DNA of 64,000 bases, taken from NCBI GenBank assembly GCA_014529385.2, contig CM043952.1, positions 150,007,057-150,071,056 on the forward strand, given 5' to 3'. The translations under genes were made by a program, and so were the position numbers. Source of the stretch: Adiantum capillus-veneris (lineage: Eukaryota; Streptophyta; Polypodiopsida; Polypodiales; Pteridaceae). Below are positions 11,401 through 22,154 of this stretch, piece after piece (within the stretch, counting starts at the first letter, position 1; every line of letters starts with the position of its first letter). Below the pieces are notes generated by a model. That model made no database searches. It saw only the letters and a program-made list of their open reading frames with translations, and had not been told where the DNA came from.

Positions 11401-11870
11401 AGGCCCAGGAGATATTACAAAGAAGCCAACCCACTTGGCTGAATTATCCTAAGCTGCCGGGTTTGAAGGCAGGTGAGAGAATAAGTGTCCAATACATGGT
11501 GAAAACCCTAACGGGCGCCATCAAATTGTTCACTGGATCACCTGACCTTACGTGCATCATGATGAAGAAAATTTGCAAAACTCGTTTAGCAGTATTTGAG
11601 ACATTCAAGCCAGGCCAGGTGAGAGACAATATCTTCTTCTTCCAAGATACTTACAGATGTGCCTATGATCTGTCTGGTCAGCCTTCCAAGGAGGTGATAC
11701 ATGAGTTGTATCAAAGGATAATGTTTCTGCCATCCTATCACCTCCAGGCCTTTGAAGAAGCGTTCTACACCGGCTTCTGCACAATAAACACTGATATTTT
11801 CAGGCCAACAATGATGAATCTACATGCAAGATACGAATCACTGATCAAGATGCGCGAAACCATACGATGA
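8454..11870 (+). pseudogene. large Gag-like protein with coiled coil (retrotransposon), broken
   Basis: ATG at 8454 opens a basic start (MAAAKSPAKKKR). The frame shifts near 8560, continues to 8803 (TGA in place of an expected Trp) and on to about 10033. It resumes in other frames at about 10017-10455, 10506-10826 and 10923-11870. The first third is globular (WKFVTTIKED, MSQLYNQYFHMC). A Pro/Glu-rich linker follows (SPPPSPPPSPRP), then a long Glu/Lys/Gln coiled coil (about 10150-10820), then a C-terminal globular domain (PTWLNYPKLPG ... FLPSYHLQAFEEAF). No RT, protease or integrase is present before the PPT. Relatives lie at 34576-37053/43158-43850 and, by its coiled coil, on the minus strand at 58600-60400. 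Its length, position after a leader and before a PPT, and lack of pol suggest the structural protein of a non-autonomous element. I cannot assign a known Gag family. Confidence 0.7.
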
Positions 11871-11908
11871 AGAAGGAGGTCAACGGCCATGTCGGGGACG
11901 ACATGAGC

Positions 11909-11922
11909 AAGGAGGGGGGGAG
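11909..11922 (+). other. polypurine tract
   Basis: The tract aaggagggggggag directly precedes TGTTAGAAGG, a typical LTR start. It marks the 3' end of the internal part of the Gag-like element. Confidence 0.75.
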
Positions 11923-12271
11923 TGTTAGAAGGAGTGTCAATTTTTTGAAAGCTTTTCATTTGGAGCTTTCTCACATAGTTTAGGTCTTTCTAAGTTGCAT
12001 GCAACCACAAGAGTGTTCACTTAGATGTTTCTAAGTTTTATCTATTTTTGCAAGTTTGATGCATGTACTCCAATCTCTTGACAACAACAACACTAGCGTA
12101 TTAAAAAAAACTCCAACCCAACCCAAACTTCTATGTATGTCATTCTTGTAGAGAAACCTACAAGGCTTCAACAAAAAAAACTACTTCAATACCCAAAACA
12201 ATTTTTCACATGCTACAAGCACTACCATCAATTCAAATAAAAATTCCTCAAAAGAATTAATCTTTATGGTC
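11923..12271 (+). mobile_element. 3' LTR of the Gag-like element, left part
   Basis: It starts TGTTAGAAGG right after the PPT. It is split at 12272 by the copia element and resumes at 17848 after the target duplication. No matching 5' LTR was recognised, so the right end is unknown. The sequence is AT-rich and non-coding. Confidence 0.65.
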
Positions 12272-12276
12272 CAAAA
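12272..12276 (+). repeat. target-site duplication, left (caaaa)
   Basis: Matches caaaa at 17843-17847 immediately outside the other LTR. Confidence 0.9.
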
Positions 12277-13051
12277 TGTTAAGTATGGAGCCTGATTTAC
12301 CCTTGTAATTTTCTGTGGTAAAAGTGCACATTTGTAAGGCCCCCATTATGAGGAGAAGCCATCGTGCGTGAAGGAAAATCACTCATCGGAAACCAAAATT
12401 TTCATGGACAAGAATCAGAGGCAACTTTTTTTTTTCGCCGGAATATTCTTTTTTGCCGGAATATTATGGCCGGACGGCGGCCGGAAAGTGGTCGGAAAAC
12501 AACCGGTCGGTTGGCCGGTGGCCGGTAGTCAATGGCCGATGGCCGGCGGTCGAAAGTCAATGGCCGATGGCCGGTGGCCGAATTCAATGGCCGGTGGCCG
12601 AATTCAAAAGCGGACTTGTCTTCTCAAGGGCGGCCACACATGGGCGGATTGGAGGGTGGTCCGATTTGGACTTATTCGCACAAGGGCGGCTACACATGGC
12701 TGTCTCTCATAAGAGAGGGCAGCCCTTTTGGCCTATAAAAGGAGGCCATTTCTACACACATTTCATAGTGTGAAGTTGATGCAACAATGTGAGTGTGAGG
12801 TGGTGAGAGTGAAGCAAGGCGGGAGCTCCATTAAGGGTATAATCCCTTTGTAAACTACTTCTTGTTTTGAAGTACTAAAGCCATTGAGTGGCTGCTTTCC
12901 CGTGGACGTAGCCCACATTGGGTGAACCACGTATATCATGTGTACTCTCTCTCTCTCTCTCTCTACTCTATAATCTCGTGTATATAAATCTGTCTCTCTC
13001 CATTAAGTAATCTACTCAATTATCTATTTAGCTACGTCTTATTTCCTAACA
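12277..13051 (+). repeat. copia 5' LTR
   Basis: 775 bp, beginning TGTTAAGTATGG and ending CCTAACA. It contains a GGCCG-rich variable array (about 12467-12610), a TATA box (TATAAAA, 12734-12740) and a CT microsatellite (about 12943-12963). Confidence 0.93.
12734..12740 (+). promoter_or_regulatory. TATA box of copia LTR
   Basis: TATAAAA within GGCCTATAAAAGGAGGCC, 317 bp before the LTR end. The same box occurs in the 3' LTR at 17517-17523. Confidence 0.7.
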
Positions 13052-13053
13052 AC

Positions 13054-13065
13054 TGGTATCAGAGC
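13054..13065 (+). other. primer-binding site, tRNA-iMet
   Basis: TGGTATCAGAGC, two bases after the 5' LTR, is complementary to the 3' end of plant initiator tRNA-Met, the standard copia primer. Confidence 0.92.
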
Positions 13066-13124
13066 AAGGTTTGCTCGTAGCTAAATTATCTCAAGGAAAG
13101 GATTCCTTGAATTGAGTGGGAGTT

Positions 13125-13940
13125 ATGGCGGAGGAAGGGAAGCTCAAGATTGAGAAGTTCAACGGCCAAAACTACCAACATTGGAAGATGCAGATTGAAA
13201 ACTATCTCTACCAGAAGGACATCTATTTGCCACTAGGCGGTCTTGCGAAGAAGCCCGCAACAATGGCATATGAAGCATGGATTGTCCTTGATCGAAAGGC
13301 ACTGGGAACAATCCGGTTAAGCTTGGCGTCAACGGTGGCCTTCAATGTTTCGGAGATGAAGACCACGGAGGACTTGATGAAGTCACTTGACGACTTCTAC
13401 GAGAAACCATCGGCATCCAATAAGGTATTTCTTATGAAGCGCTTGTTCAATCTAAAGATGGCAGAGAATGGTTCAGTTGCAGAACACCTAAATGAATTTA
13501 ACACAAACATAAGTCAACTTCGATCAGTGAAAATCAATTTCGATGACGAAGTGCGAGCTCTCCTTATACTATCATCTCTACCGGATAGTTGGGACAGCCT
13601 TGTGATGGCTGTAAGTAATTCTATCTCTGGCACAAATACTCTTAAGTTTGATGATGTTGTGGGTGTTCTTCTAAGCGAGGAAATGCGAAGGAGAAGCACA
13701 GGAGAATCATGAAGTGCTGCACTATCAGTGGAAACAAGAGGAAGGCTTAAGGAGAGGTTCAAAAACCAAAAGGGTCGTGATCGCTCAAGGCGGAGCAAGT
13801 CACGCACAAAGTCAGTTCTTGAATGTTGGAACTGCGGCAAGAAGGGCCACGTCAAGAAGGATTGCTGGTCCAAGAAGAAGAAGGAGACAGAGTCTCAAAC
13901 AACAAGCCAACATCGGAGGCCAATGTGGCAGGTAAAGTAG
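13125..13940 (+). pseudogene. copia gag with CCHC zinc knuckle (frameshifted)
   Basis: ATG at 13125 begins MAEEGKLKIEKFNGQNYQHW, a typical copia Gag N-terminus, 60 bp after the PBS. The frame runs through the UBN2-like capsid region (LMKSLDDFYEK, LFNLKMAENGSVAEHLNEFN, LLILSSLPDSWD) to a TGA at about 13710. A second frame (13728-13940) carries the nucleocapsid knuckle C-W-N-C-G-K-K-G-H-V-K-K-D-C in a basic context. Gag packages element RNA into virus-like particles. The break between capsid and knuckle would yield a Gag without its RNA-binding tail. Confidence 0.9.
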
Positions 13941-14713
13941 AGCAAGATGCTCTAATTCTCTCATTAGACAATGTGTCTAATTCCTGGATAGTAGATTCTC
14001 GGGCTTCATTCCATGCGACACCACACAAGCAACATTTCCAAGACTACACCAAAGGTAATTTTGGGTATGTATACTTGGGAGATGATGAAGCTTGTGAGAT
14101 TGTCGACAAAGGTACAGTTTCTGTCAAAACTGCTAACGAAAATGAATGGAAGCTTAAAGATGTTAGGCATGTTCCTTCTCTTCGCAAAAATTTGATCTCT
14201 ACAGGACAATTGGACGATGAAGGTCACAACATTGCATTCGGAAACAAACGGTGGAAGATCTCAAAGGGATCTTTGGTGGTTGCCAAGGGTGAAAAAGTCG
14301 GTACACTTTACTTGTGTACTGTTAGCACGCAACCTTCAGCTTGTGCAGCAACTACAGAAGTTGACAGTGCGGTGTGGCACTACCGACTTGGGCATATGAG
14401 TGCCAAAGGAATGCAAATCCTTCAAACAAAGAAGCTTCTACCAGGTTTGAAAGAAGTGGACTTAGAGTTATGTGAAGATTGTGTTTATGGTAAACAAACG
14501 AGGGTAAAATTTCAAAAATCAGGAAATGAAAGAAAAAATAAAAAACTTGAGTTGGTTCATTCTGATGTTTGGGGTCCTGCAAGTACACCATCACTTGGTG
14601 GCTCATTGTACTATGTAACATTCATAGACGATGCGACTAGAAAAACATGGGTTTATGTCATGAAGAATAAATCTGATCTATTTTCAAAGGTGGAAAGCCT
14701 TTGTGGAGAATGA
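13823..14713 (+). pseudogene. copia protease, GAG-pre-integrase and start of integrase
   Basis: The protease motif reads SWIVDSRASFHAT. Copia proteases have D-S-G-A at this spot, so the Gly after the catalytic Asp-Ser is Arg, which should impair cleavage. The GAG-pre-integrase segment follows (WHYRLGHMSAKGM ... LCEDCVYGKQ, the H-x-H/C-x2-C finger). The integrase core starts with LVHSDVWGPA (first Asp) and YYVTFIDDATRKTWVY. The frame ends at 14713, and the rest of integrase continues in another frame from 14703. Confidence 0.9.
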
Positions 14714-16997
14714 AACAGGTACCAAGGTTAAATGCCTCAAATCCGACAATGGAGGCGAATATTGCAGCCAAGATTTTGAAAGCTTTTGTGCTAGCAATGG
14801 CATTTGGAGGCAAAGGACAACCCCAAGGACACCTCAACAAAATGGGATTTTGGAAAGGATGAACAGGACAATCATGGAACGAGCACGAAGCATGCGGCTA
14901 CATGCAGGCCTATTGCTTGAGCTTTGGGCGGAAGCTGTAAGTACATCTGTGTACTTAATCAATCGGTTACCCTCAACGGCATTGGATGGGGGAGTTCTAG
15001 AAGAGGCATGGACAGGTAAACCGGTGAATTATGCATTTCTCAAAGTGTTTGGGTGTGATCCTTTCATGCACATAGATAGAAGCCTAAGATCAAAGTTAGA
15101 TGCAAAGTCCAAAAAGTGTTTCTTCATTGGCTATGGAGAAGGAGACTTTGGGTATCGCCTATGGAATCCTGAAGATGGTAAAATCTTAAGGAGTAGGGAT
15201 GCAATTTTTAACGAACAAAATATGTACAAAGATTACTTGGAAAGAAAACAAACAAAAGAAACAAGTGATGAGTACATGGAGCTTGAGGACGGTGAAGACT
15301 CAAGGACTGTAAACGGTGACAATGTGCAACAATGTCAACCAAATGAGGAGCCTCAACCTATTCCCCGAAGATCTACAAGAGCAAGTAGACCTCCAGAAAG
15401 GTTTGTTCCTTCCTTCAACCATCTCTTGATCTTAGATTCTGGAGAGCCAGAATCATATGAAGAAGCTATGCAACATGAATCCAAAGAAGAATGGACGAAG
15501 AGCATGCAAGTGGAGATGGACTCACTACATCGCAACCAAACATGGGAGTTGGTTGAGTTTCCTAAAGGTAAGTGGGCACTTCAAAACAAATGGGTGTACA
15601 AGCTAAAGGAAGAAGAAGGTGGGAAGAAAAGGTACAAGTCTAGGCTTGTGGTAAAAGGTTTTTCTCAAAAGAAAGTTATTGACTTCAATGAAATATTTTC
15701 TCCTATTGTAAAAATGAACTCAATTAGGCTTTTCTTAAGCCTTGTGGCTGCTCATGATCTAAATCTCGAGAAAATGGATGTAAATACGGCATTCCCTCAC
15801 GGTGACTTAGAGGAGGAAATCTACATGCTTCAACCAAAGGGGTATGAAGTAAAAGGTAAGGAGAAAATGGTTTGCAGATTAAAGAAGAGCTTGTATGGTT
15901 TAAAGCAAGCATCAAGACAATGGTACTTGAAGTTTGATCGATGGATGTTGGATCATGGATTCACAAGATGCAACTCGGATCACTGCGTCTACACGAAGAA
16001 TTTGGGAGATGGGAAATTCATCATCCTAATGTTGTATGTTGATGACATGTTGATTACAAGTGCTAACATGCAGGACATCAAAGACCTAAAAGAGGAGCTG
16101 TCCAAATCTTTTTCAATGAAAGATTTAGGTGCTGCAAAGAGGATACTTGGTATGAAAATATCAAGGGATAGGACGAAGAAGACAATAAAGCTATCTCAAG
16201 AAGATTACATCAAGAAGGTACTAGAAAGGTTTGCAATGCAAAATGCAAAACCAGTTTCTACACCTTTGGTTGGTTATTTTAAACTAACGAAGGATATGTG
16301 TCCAAAGACACAAGAGGAGATAGCCTATATGTCTAAAGTTCCATATGCTGCAGCGGTAGGTTCTCTAATGTATGCTATGGTCTGGACAAGGCCAGGCATT
16401 GCACATGCAGTGGGAGTTGTGAGTAGGTTCATGGACAACCCAGGTAAAGAGCATTGGCAAGCTGTGAAGTGGATACTTAGGTATCTAAAAGGGACAACAA
16501 CAAATGCTTTGTATTTTAGAGGAACTGATATTTTTTTAGAAGGGTATGCTGATGCAGATATGGCAAGTGACAAAGATACTCGAAGGAGCACTACTGGCTA
16601 TGTGTTCACGGTTGGAGGCATAGCAGTAAGCTGGGCTTCAAAGCTGCAGAAAGTGGTTTCACTTTCTACCACGGAAGCAGAGTATGTAGCAATGACGGAG
16701 GCAAGCAAAGAAATTCTGTGGCTCCACAGATTCTTAGAAGAGCTTGGATTCAAACAAGACAATTGTTTCTTGTACAGTGATAGCCAAAGCGCTATCCATC
16801 TTGCGAAGAACTCAGCCTTTCATTCAAGGACAAAGCACATTGAGGTGAGATATCACTTCATACGCACTCTTTTGGAAGAGGGACAGCTAAAGCTAGGAAA
16901 GGTGCATACAAGTGAAAATCCTGCAGACATGTTTACAAAGGTGGTCAAAAAAGAGAAGTTGAGCTTTTGCTCATCTTCAATCGGCATTCAAGGATAA
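14703..16997 (+). pseudogene. copia integrase (rest), reverse transcriptase and RNase H
   Basis: One open frame of 764 codons. Integrase continues with CLKSDNGGEY (second Asp) and PQQNGILERMNRTIMERAR (catalytic Glu). RT follows a proline-rich linker (PIPRRSTRASRPPERF): WVYKLKEEEGGKKRYKSRLV, MDVNTAF, LKKSLYGLKQASRQWY and the catalytic LYVDDMLI. RNase H is at the end: YADADMASDKDTRRSTTGYVF, STTEAEYVAM, YSDSQSAIHLAKN and HIEVRYHFIR. These catalytic residues look intact; only the upstream frameshifts separate this part from gag. Confidence 0.93.
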
Positions 16998-17046
16998 GAA
17001 GCCAGAATGGAAAGCAGTCACAGGTTTGGTTTGGAGATCAGTCTCC

Positions 17047-17057
17047 AAGTGGGAGAT
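17047..17057 (+). other. copia polypurine tract
   Basis: aagtgggagat lies immediately before the 3' LTR start TGTTTAGTATGG, a usual plant copia arrangement. Confidence 0.85.
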
Positions 17058-17723
17058 TGTTTAGTATGGAGCCTGATTTACCCTTGTAATTTTCTGTGGT
17101 AAAAGCGCATATTTGTAAGGCCCCCATTATGAGGAGAAGCCATCGTGCGTGAAGGAAAATCACTCACCGGAAACCAAAATTTTCACGGACAAGAATCAGG
17201 GGCAACTTTAAAGGCCTCGGGGGCGGAGGCCCCCGAGACTTTTTTTTTCGCCGAAATATTCTTTTTCGCCGGAATATTATGGCCGGACGGCGGCCGAAAA
17301 GTGGTCGGAAAACAACCGGTCGGTTGGCCGGTAGTCAATGGCCGGTGGCCGGTGGTCGGAAGTCAATGGCCGGTGGCCGGTGGCCGAATTCAAAAGCGGA
17401 CTTGTCTTCTCAAGGACGGCCACACATGGGCGGATTGGAGGGTCCGATTTGGACTTATTCGCACAAGGGCGGCTACACATGGCTGTCTCTCATAAGAGAG
17501 GGCAGCCCTTTTGGCCTATAAAAGGAGGCCATTTCTACACACATTTCATAGTGTGAAGTTGATGCAACAAGGTGAGTGTGAGGTGGTGAGAGTGAAGCAA
17601 GGCGGGAGCTCCATTAAGGGTATAATCCCTTTGTAAACTACTTCTTGTTTTGAAGTACTAAAGCCATTGAGTGGCTGCTTTCCCGTGGACGTAGCCCACA
17701 TTGGGTGAACCACGTATATCGTG

Positions 17724-17758
<35 letters not shown>

Positions 17759-17842
17759 CTATAATCTCGTGTATATAAATCTGTCTCTCTCCATTAAGTA
17801 ATCTACTCAATTATCTATTTAGCTACGTCTTATTTCCTAACA
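17058..17842 (+). repeat. copia 3' LTR
   Basis: 785 bp, ending CCTAACA. It differs from the 5' LTR by scattered substitutions, a rearranged GGCCG array, a longer CT run (about 17729-17756) and an extra segment of about 30 bp at 17209-17240. Confidence 0.93.
17209..17240 (+). repeat. GC-rich hairpin insertion found only in the 3' LTR
   Basis: The segment holds CTCGGGGGC (17216-17224), loop ggag, GCCCCCGAG (17229-17237), a 9-bp perfect stem. The 5' LTR lacks it. Confidence 0.85.
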
Positions 17843-17847
17843 CAAAA
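17843..17847 (+). repeat. target-site duplication, right (caaaa)
   Basis: Matches 12272-12276. Confidence 0.9.
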
Positions 17848-18060
17848 TAGTACAAGGAAAAAAGCATGCCATCGCAGAGATTGTTTTACTGGAAAATGCC
17901 AAAATAAAGCCTCACAAAGTGTACGAATCACCCACCAAAATGTCAAAACAAATTGAGCAAATACTAGGCATTTATTTTTTTTTCTGCTTCTTTGAAGGTG
18001 TAAACCGTTGGGGTTGATTCAAGATGAAAGTGAGATATCTTTCACGTAGTGCTGGTTGAT
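17848..18060 (+). other. right part of the split 3' LTR (limit unknown)
   Basis: By the nested insertion this continues the LTR that starts at 11923. It has no coding content, and its end cannot be set without a second LTR copy. Confidence 0.4.
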
Positions 18061-18066
18061 GTATAA

Positions 18067-20010
18067 TCATATGCTGCTTACCATCCAACCCAAGGACTTG
18101 TGTGTAGACAAAGTATAGGTATTACAAGCCAAGTAAGATTTTGTTGCTTTCTCCCGGCCTTGAAAATCAGGGCATGTACAGTAGGGCTCCATAGCCACAT
18201 GCACATCATATACATCTTGCGTTAATATCTTGAACACAGCATGACAAGCAGGCACCAAAATTATCTCTTGCACAAAACAAGCTTCCATACGGCGTGCTCC
18301 TATTTCCATGCGTTTACTTGCCTCCCTAGAGACACCGGCCTCCATTTTTTGCTGCGCTTGCCAGAGGTTCCCACTGTCTCCCTTTCCTTGACAGCCTTTG
18401 GAGAAGGAGCTCTAATCACAAAACCTGCCCCTAGCAAACCAACATACTCCTCCTTTGATACACATGTTCCACTCTCTACTAGCCAAGTTGTTGGCCTTTC
18501 CGATGGTGACAATACTTGTTTGGCCACAACTTCAGTGTGATGCACATCATGGCCACAAAACCACATCCATTGGTGTTGCCTTTGGTCTTTGTAAGTCTCT
18601 CTCCCCAAAAGCATGGGGCCACAAGTCCTGGAGACCTACTTTGCATGACATTCTCACATCTTCTCCCTTCAAGCACACCAAAGCACTTACGAGAGACATT
18701 TTGAGGCATTCTTCTTATTGCCCAATGACCCCTTGGCACAGCAATCTCAAAATCACCAATGACGTATTCACTAATAGAAGGTATGGTGTCATCTATTATG
18801 TCATTATTTGCATGAATCTCCTCATCTGTGGAATCTGCATTCACATCAAATCTTTGTCCGTCTTGCTTCATGTCCATATCAAACAAAATCTTTCGTGGTC
18901 GTCCGCGCTCTTTTCGTTGTCTAGACTCCATCACATAGCCAGGCTTATGAGAAGCTGTTTCTGCAAATACTCTAGCCTTCTTTCTTTGCACAGTTTCCCT
19001 GTCTCCATGCAATTAAGGTTGCCCATAAAATGGTGTGCCTGCACCACTGCCCCTTGGAGAGCACGTGCCAACACAAGTGGGCTAAGATTTTTTTCTTTAT
19101 TTTTTGATCTCTCTGGATATGTTTGCATATCTGGACCAAGCCCTATGTATCTACCTATTAGATAGCCATGTTGCTTTGTGCATTGAATGTAAGCATTGAT
19201 GACATCAGTGACGCATGCATCATACAAAGAAATTTTTTTGCTATCGCCTTCTCCAGCAAGCCAAAATGCATGAGTGGTCTCTGACAAATTGGTACTAGGA
19301 ATTTGAGCTTTTCCCCAAGGACTCACAGATATCTGCATTCCACCCAAAAAAAAACTTTGAATTAGTGAAACAAAAAAATAGAGAAGGTCGTGGTGAGGCT
19401 CATGATTGTATCATACTTCATTGTGTAAGCTACCCCAGTGAGATATCCTTGTCTCCCACCACTTGAACCATTTCTCCAATGACTTGATATTATCACTTGC
19501 AACATTATCTTCCCATCATCTTCTAATTGCTTCTGCTTGCTTCATTGCCAAACCCATTGTCCTTGAATTGCACCATGTCTCACACATGTCTTTGTGGATA
19601 CCAAACTTTTCTTTGGCTATATATTTTCTAGTATGTTTATGTAGACTTTGCTCCCAGTGGAAGAGATGGGACCTTTCCCTTCCAATCATGACGTTATTTG
19701 GCCCTTCATTGAAAATCGTACGCACGGCAACCCAATTTGCTCCAGCCTCATCGGCCATAAATCCTGCAAAGTCTGCTGATGGATAACCTTCTTGAGCAAA
19801 CACATTATTAAGAGATCTCCAAAATAGGACTTGTGTGTCTGTATCGTCCTCTTTGGTGTCACAAACCACTATAACCATCAATCCCTTCAAACTAGAAAAA
19901 TGACAAATCTTAGCTACAAAAAGTTTGCAAATGTGCAATAACAAAATGCTACAACACACCAAAAGACTACCTCGGATAATAGATAGAGCATGAAATAGTT
20001 GCCCATCCAT
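18067..20010 (-). pseudogene. MULE-type transposase with AT-hook and SWIM zinc finger, decayed
   Basis: Read from 20010 down. A probable GT-AG intron lies at about 19880-19985. A catalytic-domain-like stretch follows: IVVCDTKEDDTDTQVLFW, GFMADEAGANWVAVR and RSHLFHWEQSLHKH, a MULE-like D...D...H/W pattern. A second probable intron at about 19335-19420 leads into SETTHAFWLAGEGDSKKISLYDACVTD. Next is an AT-hook, KERGRPRKI (about 18900), and a Cys-rich part. The C-terminal SWIM-like finger reads YDVHVAMEPYCTCPDFQ ... YLACNTY; the usual C-x-H is C-N-T, so it is degraded. At least one frameshift occurs near 18600. No terminal inverted repeats or target duplication were identified. A related SWIM remnant lies at 44841. 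Confidence 0.6.
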
Positions 20011-21600
20011 CTATTCTGTGTGTGTGATCAAAATGTACCCAAGAAGCACTCAAATCTACGACGCATGCGATCGACAAGGTCTATACCAGACCTTGGACCT
20101 TTTGTTGACATCTTAAAGATGTAGCACTTATCATTTGGCCCACCTTACCTAGGGAAACGACTTCCATGAAAGTAAGGAAAGTGACATTTTTTCTTCAAAA
20201 GCATAATGTGGTCAAACCCATCCCCAACAATCAAGTGTTGTTGTCTTTCCTAGCTAGGTAAGCGGAACCTCCCTCACAGAAGCTCAATATGTTGAGGTAA
20301 GTCAAAATGTGGGAAATATTCTGAGAATTTGTCCAAAACTTCTTGTGGGAGGAAGAGATGGAGGAGGAGAGGAATGTGTGTTTTTTAAATTTTTGCTTAA
20401 TCGATTGCTACAATCTGCACACTGTCCACACTCTGTCCGAGTACAAGCAGAAGCTCTGCACGCTGTTCAAGTACAAGCAGGAGGTCGAGGGTTGTCTGAG
20501 TACAAGCACACTATCCGTCTGCACGCGTGGATGGATAGTGTGCTCGTTTTTTGGGTTTGCTGTAGCGCATGCTAAATGTGCTCACCAAATGCTCACTCAG
20601 ATTTGCTCACTTAGAATGCTCGTTTTCTGGCTTTGCTGCAGCGCATGGGTTTGTGCTCACCAAATACTCAAATGCTGAATGTGCTCATTCAGATTTGCTA
20701 CAGTGCATGCTGAATGTGCTCACCAAATGATGCTGGAGGAGGATGCCTTCTTGGGCGCCATCATCTGCACGCGTGCCAGCCCGAGTGTGAAGGATTGACT
20801 TCTTGCTTAGAGACGCAGGGGCAAGCACTTATTGCATGGTCTCTATAGTTGTTGGTGGTAATATGGGAATGGAATCAATTCGTTATTCCTCAAAAGTTGG
20901 CGAGTTGTGCAGGGCAAGGAGGGATGGGGCCTAGGTGTACGCGGCTACTGTTGGCAATGGCAGCCGACATAGAGAGAAGAATGTGCAGTTTCTCAAAGCC
21001 AAAAAGGAGAGACAGAGATTAGGAAGGGATTTGAGTGTGACATGCTTCTTAGGTACCTATTTTTTGAACCCATTTGATGTAGATGGTGCCTCCTGTTCTC
21101 GAGAGGATGGGTTAGAACATGTTGACAGGCTGTTTGTATGCAGAATTTATGGTTCTCCGGAGTGATGTTTGACTTCTGATATAATTATGTGTTAGTGCAT
21201 GGAGTTTTGATTCTTGGAAGGTGGTTATATTGAAGGGGATACACGATGGAAATGAGTGTATATAAAGGCCAAAGTATGCAAAGCGACTTGTTGAGCTCAA
21301 ATCAGACCTAGTCATATTTTTCAAGTATAGATTTATCTAGAGTGCATATCATGCTTGTATAGCCTTTGCATATAGTCCTTATTCATGAGCCCCTAGTGGC
21401 CAGAGCTCCATCCTCCCTCCATCCATCACAATCACCATTCATTGAGCACCCCACATTGAGTCTTAGCAGCAGCTTATTACATAGATTTAGCTATAGTCTT
21501 TAAAATCACTTCAACTTTTCCTTTTGATAGAGGAGATATCACAGATGTACACTAATTTGTCTCATAGGCCACGCTTAGCCAATTGAAGATGTTCATAAAA
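20011..21600. other. no gene recognised
   Basis: At 20410-20740 short phrases recur: GAGTACAAGCA three times near 20440-20505, and a gctcaccaaat / tttgct-caGCGCATG theme about four times. These look like degenerate local repeats, possibly an end region of the transposon to the left. The rest shows nothing I can name. Confidence 0.35.
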
Positions 21601-21620
21601 TCTCTCTCTCTCTCTCTCTC

Positions 21621-22154
21621 AGTTTTTGCAAGCCATGGCTAGATCTCTCCCTCGTGTTGTGTTTTTGTTGCAAGGCGACCCATCTCCACTTGGATTCTCT
21701 CTTACATTGTCCGCAGTTTCAAACCACCCCTTGTGGTGTTCCTTGTCGAGACACGTGTAGATCCCGTGTGCATCTTCTTCCTCATGGTGTATCCCCATCA
21801 CAATCCACATAGGATCTGATCAATCATCACTCTCCATCATTTAGGCAACCTCTCTTGAGGCTAGGGATCAACATGCAAACAGTTATCAGTTTTTGCAAGC
21901 CATGGCCAGATCTCTCCCTCGTGTTGTGTTTTTGTTGCAAGGTGACCCATCTCCACTTGGATTCTCTCTTACATTGTCCGCAGTTTCAAACCACCCCTTG
22001 TGGTGTTCCTTGTCGAGACACGTGTAGATCCCGTGTGCATCTTCTTCCTCATGGTGTATCCCCATCACAATCCACATAGGATCTGATCAATCATCACTCT
22101 CCATCATTTAGGCAACCTCTCTTGAGGCTAGGGATCAACATGCAAACAGTTATC
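21621..22154 (+). repeat. 267-bp direct tandem duplication
   Basis: 21621-21887 and 21888-22154 are almost identical. I see two differences near the start (gctag/gccag; ggcga/ggtga). A CT run precedes the first copy (21601-21620). No coding function is evident. Confidence 0.93.

Larger units (their letters stand above)
12277..17842 (+). mobile_element. Ty1/copia LTR retrotransposon, structurally complete, coding frame broken
   Basis: The 5' LTR (12277-13051) and 3' LTR (17058-17842) are nearly identical. They bracket an iMet PBS, gag, protease, integrase, RT and RNase H in copia order, and a PPT. A 5-bp target duplication caaaa flanks it (12272-12276 and 17843-17847). Frameshifts at about 13712-13728, 13820-13940 and 14700 break the polyprotein. 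The high LTR identity means a fairly recent insertion, later than the Gag-like element it splits. Confidence 0.95.

Noticed and set aside
12368-12773. Open frames in the copia LTR rich in Gly-Arg-Trp
   Set aside because: Caused by the GGCCG array; the same occurs in the other LTR.
18455-19165. Plus-strand open frame of 236 codons
   Set aside because: Lies opposite the transposase, whose minus-strand motifs (AT-hook, ISLYDAC) are recognisable.
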